From Fusobacteria bacterium ZRK30 (GTDB lineage Bacteria > Fusobacteriota > Fusobacteriia > Fusobacteriales > Fusobacteriaceae), in contig CP102405.1 of the NCBI GenBank assembly GCA_024628785.1, positions 1,302,001 to 1,366,000 of the forward strand: a stretch of 64,000 nucleotides of DNA, read 5' to 3'. A model generated the notes under the pieces. It made no database searches and was not told where the DNA came from. It saw only the letters and a program-made list of their open reading frames with translations. This document shows, in pieces, positions 7,908 to 16,232 of the stretch; positions within the stretch are counted from its first letter, which is position 1, and each line of letters opens with the position of its first letter. The translations under genes and the position numbers were made by a program.

Positions 7908-8767
7908 GATTTAAAACCCTCACCTAATACTTCATAAACTTCTGAGATGATTATAAAAGCACTTGGATCCACTTGTTTTATGAGAGCCTGAAGATCTCTG
8001 ATCTCCTTATTTTTCAAGACAGTCATAATCATTGATTTACTCTCATCTGTATAGAGTCCCTTAGCTGATACAGCTGTTCCGCCTTTTTTTATATCCTTTA
8101 ATATTATATCTCTTATAAATTCGTATTTATCACTTATAATATAGACCATCTTAGTGTATCCGACACCTTCAAAGATCTTATTGATAACTACGTTAGTTGT
8201 GAACATTGCGATGATTGCATACAATCCTTTTTCAATTCCAAAGATAGCGATTCCACTGGTTATAATAATAGTATCATTGATCATCATACAGTAACCCACT
8301 GGTATCTTAGTAATTTTATTGACCATCTGGGCTACAATATCTGTTCCCCCTGTGCTGCCACCAAATTTTAAAACCAGTCCCAGGCCTACTCCTAATAGAA
8401 TACCTCCAAAGAGTGGTGCCAATAAAAAATTACTCCCCTTTGTAAAATCTATTACGTTATCTATTCCTACAAGCTTTCTAAAAAGGTCTATATAAAATGA
8501 TAACATTATGATTCCAAACAATGTTTTTGCACCATACTCCTTACCAAAAGTTTTAACCCCTACTAAAAATAGAGGAATATTGATAAACAGCATACTGGTT
8601 CCAACAGATAGATTAAATGTATAGTATAGGATAGTTGCTATTCCTGTTACCCCGCCACTGACTATCTTTGCAGGTACGATAAATAACCCTATTCCTATTG
8701 CAGCTATAATAAGCCCTAAATTAATTACAAAATAATCTATTGCCAACGTTTTTACCTTTCTTTTCAT
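7898..8767 (-). CDS. YitT family membrane protein (DUF161/DUF2179)
   Basis: An integral membrane protein of 289 residues: about five or six hydrophobic helices (residues about 10-200) rich in Gly, with GLFIVPAKIVSGGVTGIATIL and GGSTGGTDIVAQMV motifs, then a cytosolic DUF2179 domain (about 205-289, VYIISDKYEFIRDIILKD ... GLYTDESKSMIMTVLK). The biochemical role of YitT proteins is not settled. It starts 26 bases after hprK and is probably in the same transcript. Its last codons run into the dispersed repeat. Confidence 0.9.
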   Translation of the reverse strand: MKRKVKTLAIDYFVINLGLIIAAIGIGLFIVPAKIVSGGVTGIATILYYTFNLSVGTSMLFINIPLFLVGVKTFGKEYGAKTLFGIIMLSFYIDLFRKLVGIDNVIDFTKGSNFLLAPLFGGILLGVGLGLVLKFGGSTGGTDIVAQMVNKITKIPVGYCMMINDTIIITSGIAIFGIEKGLYAIIAMFTTNVVINKIFEGVGYTKMVYIISDKYEFIRDIILKDIKKGGTAVSAKGLYTDESKSMIMTVLKNKEIRDLQALIKQVDPSAFIIISEVYEVLGEGFKSLD

Positions 8768-8793
8768 TCCCTTTTTGCCCCCCTAGTTATATC

Positions 8794-10698
8794 TTATATA
8801 AATTCTTGATGTCTTACTTTACCCTTGTATGCTTTTTCAGGATCATAACCATATTTTATAGCTATTAAGTTCATAATAGTAGTTTCTACCATGGTAGCAG
8901 CATTCCTTCCAGAACTTATATATAGTTCTGCATGGTCTACAGGATGACCTAAAACTTCGACTTCGATACCCTTAGAGGTAGAAGTTTTAGTCAGGTAATC
9001 ATCACTTTTCAATTCTTTCAGTTCTATGATTGCATCCAATCTTTTTTCTTTTCTTACAGATCCTAATCCATAAAGAGCTTTGATATCTATGATTCCGAGA
9101 CCTCTAAGTTCCATAAAATAAGGAATTTTATCGGCTTTTCCTATGACCATTCCACTGGGATGTTCATGGAAAGTTACTTTATCATCTGTAATCAATCTAT
9201 GTCCTCTATGAATTAACTCTAGAGCGGTTTCACTCTTACCAATTCCACTTTTACCAGTAAGGAGAACACCAAATCCAAACATCTCAACAAAAACTCCATG
9301 CATGGTGATTTTAGGAGCAAACTTTTTTTCTAAAAATTGGTTTAAATCTGCCGTTAGCTGGGTAGAAGTTTTATCAGAAAATAACATGATCTTCTTTTTT
9401 TCCCTGGATAGATCGATAAAACATTGTTCAATCTCATCTGCATCTGCTATTATCGTAGCAGGAAAGTCAAAATCAAAAAAATTGTTTAAATTTCTATATT
9501 TAACATCATCATCTAAACTCTTTAAAAAATTTAATTCTCCTTGGGAAAATAGTTGTAAACTCTTAGAACCATTTTGATAAAACACTTCATAAAATCCAGA
9601 AAGTGCCAAAGCAGGGTTGTGAAGTGCAGTCTTAGTTATATAAGTTGTTTCTAAAAATTCCTCTCCTGTAATAACTTTTAGATCAAATTCCTCGACTATT
9701 TTTTTTACTGTCAAAATATTTTTATTCATCTTATCACCTTTCTTATTCTCTTTATTAAAAGCGATCATTTTTTTAGTTTCCTCTAAAAAATATTCAGAAG
9801 AATTCATTCCAATTTGTTTCAACCTTTCGTTTATAGCTGCCGTTTCAATGATTACAGCTAGATTTCTTCCTCTTCGTACAGGAAGACTTAGCTTAGGAAT
9901 TTGAACTCCCAGGATCTCTTCGAATTGTTTATCGATTCCCAATCTGTCATAAAATTTTCTTTTATCCCATTTCTCCAGGTTGATATATAGGTTTATTTCC
10001 TTAGTTCTCCGAGTTGCAATGATCCCATAGTTATTGGTAATATCTATATTTTCACTGCCTGTTCCCAGATAAAAATGTGTTTTAACGTTACTCTTATCAA
10101 AACCATTTTCTCCTAAGAGGATATCGGGCCCGATTTTTTTAATGATTAAATTTTCATCTGTAATATATTTGTGGCCCCTTTCGATTAATTCCAGGGTAGA
10201 TCCAATTCTTGCATCCTCATAACCGCCTATCAAAACACCTATTCCTAGGATTTCGATTAAAACATGATCCTCTACCCTTATTTCAGGTGCTAATTTTCTT
10301 TGGAGATAATATTTTAATTTCCTTATGATAACTGCAGTTTTATTTTTAGTAGTCAAAAGAGGTTTATTGTGTTTTTTAGCATATTCTATGAAATCAGGAT
10401 GGATGTCCTTATCACAGGCTACGATGATACAAGGGAAATTATAGGAAAAATATTTTTTTAGTCTGTCCTTTCTCACTTCTGAGGAGAGGGAATCAATATA
10501 CCTCATCTCCTCTGTTCCCAAAACGTGTAGCTGCTTATTGAGTTCATCTCCCTCGACTAAAAACCCGGTTAATTCAGCTCCTACTCTATGCACTGTAGGG
10601 AGTAAGATCTTTCTTTCTAGATTATCTAATCCCCCATAGATTACAGTGAATTCAAAAGCTTTTACTAATTTTGATAATCTTACAAATTTTTTAATCAT
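8794..10698 (-). CDS. hprK: Tandem HPr kinase/phosphorylase with a degenerate N-terminal copy
   Basis: HprK/P phosphorylates and dephosphorylates HPr on Ser46 in carbon catabolite control; the usual length is about 310. This protein has 634 residues and two full-length copies. The C-terminal copy (324-634) looks active: P-loop GKSGIGKS (482-489), HRLITDD, and the signature around FMELRGLGIIDIKALYG. In the N-terminal copy (1-323) the P-loop has become GGYEDARIGST (158-168), the DD pair is DE, and the signature loop is replaced (HFYLGTGSENIDITN), so it should not bind ATP normally. Codon 324 is an ATG with its own Shine-Dalgarno. The gene follows the one-TM protein gene by 35 bases. No ptsH is in the window. 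Confidence 0.93.
   Translation of the reverse strand: MIKKFVRLSKLVKAFEFTVIYGGLDNLERKILLPTVHRVGAELTGFLVEGDELNKQLHVLGTEEMRYIDSLSSEVRKDRLKKYFSYNFPCIIVACDKDIHPDFIEYAKKHNKPLLTTKNKTAVIIRKLKYYLQRKLAPEIRVEDHVLIEILGIGVLIGGYEDARIGSTLELIERGHKYITDENLIIKKIGPDILLGENGFDKSNVKTHFYLGTGSENIDITNNYGIIATRRTKEINLYINLEKWDKRKFYDRLGIDKQFEEILGVQIPKLSLPVRRGRNLAVIIETAAINERLKQIGMNSSEYFLEETKKMIAFNKENKKGDKMNKNILTVKKIVEEFDLKVITGEEFLETTYITKTALHNPALALSGFYEVFYQNGSKSLQLFSQGELNFLKSLDDDVKYRNLNNFFDFDFPATIIADADEIEQCFIDLSREKKKIMLFSDKTSTQLTADLNQFLEKKFAPKITMHGVFVEMFGFGVLLTGKSGIGKSETALELIHRGHRLITDDKVTFHEHPSGMVIGKADKIPYFMELRGLGIIDIKALYGLGSVRKEKRLDAIIELKELKSDDYLTKTSTSKGIEVEVLGHPVDHAELYISSGRNAATMVETTIMNLIAIKYGYDPEKAYKGKVRHQEFI
9727..9741 (-). 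promoter_or_regulatory. Internal ribosome-binding site and start codon inside hprK
   Basis: On the minus strand AAAGGTGAT (9733-9741) precedes an in-frame ATG (9729-9727). This would allow separate synthesis of the catalytic C-terminal HprK copy (311 residues, the normal family length). Confidence 0.55.
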
Positions 10699-10733
10699 AA
10701 GCCCCCCTATTATTTATTGGTGTTATTCCATAG

Positions 10734-10970
10734 TTAGTTTTTCTTTTTTTTATAAAAATCATCTGGTCTGATACTTAGTTCTATCTCTTTTTCAACTGTT
10801 TTTTCATCATTTTTGTTGAGATCTATATCTTTCACTGTTTTTTTTACCTCTACTACCTGATCTCTGCTTTTGCTTTTATTCCCTGAGATCTTTTGAGTTA
10901 TAAAATATCCCCCTGAAACAACAATCAAAATTAAGATAAACCTCCAGAATAGAACTTGTTTTTTCGTCAT
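10734..10970 (-). CDS. Small single-pass membrane protein, unknown
   Basis: A 78-residue protein with an N-terminal membrane helix (about residues 8-25, VLFWRFILILIVVSGGYFI) and a highly charged Lys/Asp/Glu tail ending KKKKN. It starts 4 bases after folC and ends 35 before hprK, so it is surely co-transcribed with them. I do not recognise the family. The layout (short cytosolic start, one helix, charged exterior) suits a membrane-anchored accessory protein, but nothing indicates a function. Confidence 0.7.
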   Translation of the reverse strand: MTKKQVLFWRFILILIVVSGGYFITQKISGNKSKSRDQVVEVKKTVKDIDLNKNDEKTVEKEIELSIRPDDFYKKKKN

Positions 10971-10974
10971 GATT

Positions 10975-12207
10975 CTACCTCATTTGAATAGTTTTTTTGA
11001 ATTTGGATAACAAATAAAATGATCCGCAGATAACAATAATTTTATTTGTTTTTTTAGCTAGGTCAAAAGCTTTCATGAGATTATCTTCTACTATTTGATC
11101 TTTAAAATCAGGTACTAGATCTACTAATTCACTTCCTGAAGTCCCCCTATGAAAATCCTCTAATGATGTAAATATTATCTCATCACTAAATTTTGAAATT
11201 TCCTCTAGGATACCATCTCTGTCTTTATCTTCTAAGATAGAGACCAAAGTAACGATATCTCCCTTTCTATATTTAGATAAGATATTTTCCTTTAATCTAG
11301 ATGCAGCATCTACATTATGAGCACCGTCTAATATTATGATTGGATCCTCTTTGGAATAGATCTCAAACCTGCCAGGCCAAGAAACTTTAGATACTGCATC
11401 CTGTATATTTTGATCTGGTATTCCTATTTTTTTTAAGGCTTCATATGCTCCTAAAAAATTATTTATTTGATACTCTCCATAAAGAGACAGGTTAAATTCC
11501 ATATTATCTATATAAATTTTAGTTTTAAAATCTTCTGTCAGTTCAAATTTTACATCACCATATTTTTTTATCACATCAACATAGTCTTTAGTTTTTTCCT
11601 CAACAGCTGCTATTAATTCTGGTTTAGAATCAGCAACTATAACAGGGCTGTCTTTGATAATACCACATTTTTCAAAAGCTATATCATTCAGATTATCACC
11701 TAAAATATTTACATGATCCATGGATATATTGGTGATTATAGAAATTTCAGGATGACAAACATTGGTTGCATCAAAACGGCCTCCTAAACCGGTCTCTAAA
11801 ACCACATATTCACAGCCGCAATCTTTAAAGTAATCAAACATCATTGCAGTAGTGATCTCAAAGAAGGTTGGATGTAGATCATTGACTTCAATTAAGGTTC
11901 TTATTCTTTTATAGTAGGAGCATATTCTTTCATCTGATATTTGTTCCCTATCTACTACAATTCTTTCATTGAATTTTTCAATATGAGGTGAGGTATACTT
12001 TCCTACCTTATAACCTGCTTCTAATAGGCTGGCTTCTAAAATACTTGCTGTAGACCCCTTACCATTGGTTCCTGCAATGTGCAGGATTTTATAGCTGTCC
12101 TGGGGGTTTCCCATTAATTTTAATATATTTTTTATATTGTCTAGTCCCAACTTTATTCCCATATTAGTAAGGGAGTAAAGTTCTTCTAAGGTTTTATCTA
12201 TATTCAT
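10975..12207 (-). CDS. folC: Folylpolyglutamate/dihydrofolate synthase
   Basis: FolC adds glutamate to dihydropteroate and folates with ATP. The protein has the Mur-ligase-like P-loop HIAGTNGKGSTAS, YTSPHIEKFNERI, ETGLGGRFDATNV, ITNISMDHVNILG and WPGRFEI with DGAHN near residue 300. I place the start at the ATG of MNIDKTLEE, because AAGGAAGT sits 6 bases before it; an in-frame ATG 30 bases upstream would make a 420-residue protein but lacks such a site. mtnN lies just upstream and the small TM gene just downstream. Confidence 0.93.
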   Translation of the reverse strand: MNIDKTLEELYSLTNMGIKLGLDNIKNILKLMGNPQDSYKILHIAGTNGKGSTASILEASLLEAGYKVGKYTSPHIEKFNERIVVDREQISDERICSYYKRIRTLIEVNDLHPTFFEITTAMMFDYFKDCGCEYVVLETGLGGRFDATNVCHPEISIITNISMDHVNILGDNLNDIAFEKCGIIKDSPVIVADSKPELIAAVEEKTKDYVDVIKKYGDVKFELTEDFKTKIYIDNMEFNLSLYGEYQINNFLGAYEALKKIGIPDQNIQDAVSKVSWPGRFEIYSKEDPIIILDGAHNVDAASRLKENILSKYRKGDIVTLVSILEDKDRDGILEEISKFSDEIIFTSLEDFHRGTSGSELVDLVPDFKDQIVEDNLMKAFDLAKKTNKIIVICGSFYLLSKFKKTIQMR

Positions 12208-12255
12208 AATTTGACTTCCTTTCAACTGTTTTGTCATGAATTATACAAATTAAAA

Positions 12256-12948
12256 TTATACTCTTTTCATCATCTCTACAATTAAGTTTTTAGAGTTCTT
12301 AGCTGCTAATTTTACAAATTCTTGGAAATCTGTTTTAGCATCGTCATTTGCCTTATCTGAGATAGATCTTATGATTACAAATGGAATTTTGAATAGGTGG
12401 CACACATGAGCTACTGCTGCTCCTTCCATCTCTGTACATTCACTGTTGAAAGTTTCTCTTAACCAATTTATCTTTGCAGGTTCAGCTACAAATACATCTC
12501 CACTTACTATTCTTCCTGTATAAATATTTTTCTGGTCAAATAATTCCAGAGCACTTTTTTCTGCTATTTTAATCAATTTTTTATCGGCTTTAAAGATAGA
12601 AGTCTCCATTCTAGGAATCTCTCCATGTTTCATTCCAAAAGCTGTACAGTCAAAGTCATGCTCTATGAGTTCGTTTGAGATAACTATGTCTCCTACTTCT
12701 ATATTAGGGTTAGTTCCCCCTGCTACCCCTGTAAATATAAGCTGATCTACTTTAAATCTATCGATCAATAGAGTGGTGCATACAGATGAATTTACCTTAC
12801 CTATTCCTCCCTCTACCAATACAATATCCTTTCCTTCTAAAGTTCCTTTGAAGAAGGTAATATCTAGTATTTTCTCCTCCTCTAAATTTGAAATCATATT
12901 TTTTAATTCTATTATTTCCTCGTGCATAGCACCAATTATTCCTATCAT
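12256..12948 (-). CDS. mtnN: 5'-methylthioadenosine/S-adenosylhomocysteine nucleosidase
   Basis: MtnN (Pfs) hydrolyses MTA and SAH to adenine and the thio-sugar, recycling SAM by-products. The 230-residue length is typical. Motifs are IGIIGAMHEEI with the catalytic Glu, LIFTGVAGGTNP, the substrate loop TEMEGAAVAHVC and IRSISDKAND with the catalytic Asp. It is the first gene of the minus-strand run that continues through folC and hprK; AGGAGG precedes the ATG, and AT-rich promoter sequence lies between it and the divergent LPP20 gene. Confidence 0.95.
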   Translation of the reverse strand: MIGIIGAMHEEIIELKNMISNLEEEKILDITFFKGTLEGKDIVLVEGGIGKVNSSVCTTLLIDRFKVDQLIFTGVAGGTNPNIEVGDIVISNELIEHDFDCTAFGMKHGEIPRMETSIFKADKKLIKIAEKSALELFDQKNIYTGRIVSGDVFVAEPAKINWLRETFNSECTEMEGAAVAHVCHLFKIPFVIIRSISDKANDDAKTDFQEFVKLAAKNSKNLIVEMMKRV

Positions 12949-13094
12949 TTTTATATATCCTCCTAAATTATTTATTCTATAAAATTATAACAAATTAAAT
13001 TGAAATCACACAATTTTTTTTAATTTTAATAGGATTTTTTTTGAAATATATGTATAATGAAGTTAAATATAATATAAATTAGGAGGGTATCGTT

Positions 13095-13754
13095 ATGAAT
13101 ATAAAAAAATCTATTTTAATTTTAGCTATTTTAACTGCTACAGCATTTGGCGGTTGTAGTGCCAAGGAGACAAAACCTGAGTTAGGGAGTAATGTAAACT
13201 ATGAAAAGGTAAAGGAATATCCTAAATGGGTAATTCAGCCGACTTATGATAAGGGAATTGCCGGTGTGGGATCAGCCAAGATGACAGATCTTGGATTTGA
13301 TTTCGCAAGAAAGGAGGCTATGGCCAGTGCAAGACTTGACCTGGGAGGGCAGATCAGAACTAAAGTTGACGGATTATTTAAGTCCTATACCAGTAAAATA
13401 GGGGTAGGAGAATCTACTAGTGTGGATACTCTTTCAGAAAATGTAACAAAGGAATTAGTGAGCGTAGACCTAAAGGGAGCTTCTCTCAAAGAAACTTGGA
13501 TATCTCCTGAAGATGAATTGTTTGTTTTGATGACTGTAGATAATGAAAGGTTGATCGAGACTACAACAAAGGCAATAAATAATCCAAATAATTATACTGA
13601 CGAAAATTTAAAATTAAAAATAAAAGCTGAATCTTCACAGGCTGAACTAGAGAAGGAATTAAATACTTATTTTGGCAGCTCTAATGATGAAGACTTTCCT
13701 ACAGTGGATAAAGACGTAAAAGAAGTTGAAGAGGAAACTACAGAAACAAATTAG
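13095..13754 (+). CDS. LPP20-family lipoprotein
   Basis: A 219-residue lipoprotein with signal peptide and lipobox FGGC (Cys21). After it comes YPKWVIQPTYDKGIAGVGSAKMTDLGFDFARKEAMASARLDLGGQI, the typical LPP20/FlgP-type start in which a W-x-x-x-P segment leads into a helix rich in A-R-x-x-A. The C-terminal 40 residues are acidic and low-complexity (EVEEETTETN). It is followed after 11 bases by a second LPP20-like gene. The pair stands on the plus strand, divergent from mtnN. The function of LPP20 proteins outside flagella is mostly unknown; no flagellar genes are here. Confidence 0.82.
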   Translation: MNIKKSILILAILTATAFGGCSAKETKPELGSNVNYEKVKEYPKWVIQPTYDKGIAGVGSAKMTDLGFDFARKEAMASARLDLGGQIRTKVDGLFKSYTSKIGVGESTSVDTLSENVTKELVSVDLKGASLKETWISPEDELFVLMTVDNERLIETTTKAINNPNNYTDENLKLKIKAESSQAELEKELNTYFGSSNDEDFPTVDKDVKEVEEETTETN

Positions 13755-13765
13755 GAGGATAAAGT

Positions 13766-14773
13766 ATGAAAAAATTAATGATATTATTTTTAGGTGTTCT
13801 TATGACCATCACAAGTTTTTCTAAAACTTTGGAAGGTGTAGGGGTGGGGAACAGCGAGGTCACGGCGAAAAAAGAAGCCCTGGCAGATCTGTCCAGCCAG
13901 ATACAGGTGACCATTAAGAGTAACTTTACCAGTAATAAAAGCCTGACTAATGGGCAGTCGAATAGAGAGGTTTCCTCTGGGATATCTACTATTTCAGAAA
14001 CTAATCTTTTAGGTGTAGACTTTAAAGTCAAGAAAAAATGGTTTAGATCGGAGTATACTGCTACTGCTACCCTAGATGAAACAAAGACATCTCTATATGA
14101 GAAAAAAGCCAATGAGCTTAGAGGGCTGATCAATAGTAACTATACCCAATTTTCTCAGACAGAAGATTTAAACCTTAAAAAGAACTACTTAACTAGTGCT
14201 TTGAAGAGCTATGATGAGTTCGACTCATATAGAAATGTGGCTATCATATTGGGAAGTACTAAAATTTATAACCTGCCATATACAAAGACTCAGATAAAAA
14301 ATGATCTTCAATCGCTGGAGAAGAAGATCAATAGTGACAGTCTCTATAGCGGGGTAAATATTCTGTATGTTAAGAGCAGCGGGAAATTCAATGGTGGTTC
14401 CAAGGAGTATTTTGATAATTATTTTTACTCTATGTTAGCGTCTATCTCGCGGGAAAACGATGATAAAGTAGCTGTCAGCAGTGACAATGATTCTACAGTA
14501 AATACTCTGGTAAAAGTGGTGTTGAACAGTAATCATACATCTACTAAACCAGCAGTTTATTACAATAAAAAAATGATTACCCCTGAATCTTTTGTAACGA
14601 CACTAAATATTACAGTGGAATTATATAATAAGAAAAAAGTAGAAAATTTACTCACTATTAGTGCTACCGGAGAAGGAGTCGACGAAAATTCAAAGGAAGC
14701 TGCCTATGAAAAAGCAGTAAAAAATGGATTTGAGCAGATGAAGGAAAAATTAAAGAAGTCACTAATAAAATAA
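13766..14773 (+). CDS. Secreted LPP20-like envelope protein
   Basis: A 335-residue protein with a cleavable signal peptide (about residues 1-19, ending SFS before KTLEG) but no lipobox Cys. Residues about 20-110 are LPP20-like: LEGVGVGNSEVTAKKEALADLSSQIQV, then TSSISET-type Ser/Thr-rich segments. A second alpha/beta region at about 195-335 starts NILYVKSSGKF and ends in a helix rich in Lys (FEQMKEKLKKSLIK). It probably acts with the lipoprotein 11 bases upstream, and perhaps with the CsgG and DUF799 lipoproteins at 3784-5530, whose families co-occur with LPP20 proteins elsewhere. Its own role is unknown. Confidence 0.72.
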   Translation: MKKLMILFLGVLMTITSFSKTLEGVGVGNSEVTAKKEALADLSSQIQVTIKSNFTSNKSLTNGQSNREVSSGISTISETNLLGVDFKVKKKWFRSEYTATATLDETKTSLYEKKANELRGLINSNYTQFSQTEDLNLKKNYLTSALKSYDEFDSYRNVAIILGSTKIYNLPYTKTQIKNDLQSLEKKINSDSLYSGVNILYVKSSGKFNGGSKEYFDNYFYSMLASISRENDDKVAVSSDNDSTVNTLVKVVLNSNHTSTKPAVYYNKKMITPESFVTTLNITVELYNKKKVENLLTISATGEGVDENSKEAAYEKAVKNGFEQMKEKLKKSLIK

Positions 14774-14787
14774 ATTATAGATAGATA

Positions 14788-14819
14788 AAAAAACCTGGGT
14801 AAATATCCCAGGTTTTTTT
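14788..14819. terminator. Bidirectional terminator, LPP20 genes / pseudopilin
   Basis: AAAAAACCTGGG pairs with CCCAGGTTTTTT around AAATATA-type loop bases. It lies between convergent genes and touches the pseudopilin stop. Confidence 0.85.
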
Positions 14820-15327
14820 AATATTTATTCCATTGAATTCCTTCAGTACTGTATTTTTCTATATTGTTATGTGTATATTCAGAAAAAGGTTCAAGAGTTA
14901 TTACTTCATCGATAGGCTGAGACTGACTTTCATAAAAAATATTTTTGGTATCGTGAGTACTACCTGACATCAAATGAACTGTATCGCTATATTTTAACTC
15001 AGAAGTTAAATTTTTCTTTGATCCTCCTACCCTTAACCATCCCCATTCGTGATTGATAAGTGCAGAAGCCTTTGTGTCTAGTTTATCAAGGATTTCGCTC
15101 AGTTTAACTGTTGGAACTACAGAATCGTTGGAATTGTTAATCATTTTTTCCATAGACAAAACCTGGTATCCAGTTCTTGACGCTCCCAGAAAACTAACAA
15201 CTTTTGCATCTTTTGCTTTGGCTAATTGTTCCCTTAACTTTGGGGCTAATGTTGTGGCTAAAATACCAAGGATAGCTATAACAATGAGTAATTCAATTAA
15301 TGTAAATCCATATTTTTTATCTTGCAT
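14818..15327 (-). CDS. Type IV pilin / type II pseudopilin-like protein
   Basis: A 169-residue prepilin with a short basic leader MQDKKYG cut before Phe in G|FTLIELLIVIAILGILATTLAP, the class III signal with Glu5 of the mature protein, followed by the alpha1 helix. The globular part (about residues 40-169) contains KAKDAKVVSFLGASRTGYQ and no recognisable GspG calcium site or C-terminal disulfide. It is alone: no prepilin peptidase, ATPase or secretin gene is nearby, so it must rely on machinery elsewhere. It could be a minor pilin of a competence or secretion pilus. Confidence 0.85.
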   Translation of the reverse strand: MQDKKYGFTLIELLIVIAILGILATTLAPKLREQLAKAKDAKVVSFLGASRTGYQVLSMEKMINNSNDSVVPTVKLSEILDKLDTKASALINHEWGWLRVGGSKKNLTSELKYSDTVHLMSGSTHDTKNIFYESQSQPIDEVITLEPFSEYTHNNIEKYSTEGIQWNKY

Positions 15328-15398
15328 AAAAATTTTCCTTCATATATGATTTTCTTATATAAAGTTTATCATATGGAAATATAAAAAGTCATTTTAAT

Positions 15399-16094
15399 TT
15401 AATTCTTAACATCCTTTAATTTTTTCCCCATTAACTTTATAGTACTGACAGCTAATATTTTTGTGGGATCCAAAAACTTCCCCTCTATTTTTAATCTGTT
15501 AAAGGCTACAGGGAGTTCTGTACATCCTAAGATAATCTTGTCTACTCCTAAACCGGAAAAATAATCTAACACCTGATCTATAGGAACTTGATCTATATTA
15601 TCCTTACCTTCTTTTATATTGTAGATAAGCTCGGTCACAATTTCCTGCATATCCATAGGAGGTATTTTTACATCTATTTTGTATCTATTGAGTATATTTT
15701 CGTAGATATGTCCTTTGTAGGTTCCTTTTGTTGCCAAAAGCCCGACTTTTTTAACACCATCTAATTCTTTGGCTACCTCATCTATCATATTTATAAAGGG
15801 GATCTTTACTGCACCACAGACTTTTTCATAAAAATAATGAGCAGTATTGCATGGCATAACTATAAAACTAGCACCCATAGCTTCTAATTTTAAAGCTGAA
15901 TCTATGAGGTGCTTTTCAGGATTTTCACCCTGCCCTAAAATATAGGCAGTTCTATCGGGAATCTCTGTATAACTATCCACTAAAGTATGGATATGATCGC
16001 TGTCTTTTTTTGCATCGGTATATTCTACTATCTTATTTAATAGGTCAATTGTGGCAATGGGTCCCATCCCACCTAAAACTCCTGCTATCTTCAT
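15399..16094 (-). CDS. Aspartate/glutamate-racemase-family amino-acid racemase
   Basis: A PLP-independent racemase of the Asp/Glu racemase superfamily. The two catalytic Cys are present in MPCNTAHYFYE and ILGCTELPVAF, and the N-terminus IAGVLGGMGPIATIDLL is typical. Substrate specificity (Asp, Glu or broad-range like RacX/YgeA) cannot be told. GGGGAGGT lies 7 bases before the ATG of MKIAG, which I choose as the start; an adjacent ATG and one six codons further upstream are alternatives. It is divergent from the LysR gene, with a palindrome between them that may control both. Confidence 0.88.
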   Translation of the reverse strand: MKIAGVLGGMGPIATIDLLNKIVEYTDAKKDSDHIHTLVDSYTEIPDRTAYILGQGENPEKHLIDSALKLEAMGASFIVMPCNTAHYFYEKVCGAVKIPFINMIDEVAKELDGVKKVGLLATKGTYKGHIYENILNRYKIDVKIPPMDMQEIVTELIYNIKEGKDNIDQVPIDQVLDYFSGLGVDKIILGCTELPVAFNRLKIEGKFLDPTKILAVSTIKLMGKKLKDVKN

Positions 16095-16175
16095 CATTTG
16101 ACCTCCCCTATTCATTCGGTTAATTATTTGATATAATTATACTAAAAATATATATAAAATGAAAAGATATTAAAG

Positions 16176-16195
16176 ATATCATATTGATATGATAT
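16176..16195. promoter_or_regulatory. Palindromic candidate operator in the racemase/lysR divergent region
   Basis: ATATCATAT, spacer TG, ATATGATAT: a perfect 9-bp dyad 38 bases before the lysR start. It is a plausible LysR-type (T-N11-A class) site. Simple AT-richness is a caveat. Confidence 0.5.
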
Positions 16196-16232
16196 AGATA
16201 TAAATAAAAAAATCGTAGAAGGGAGAACTCAT

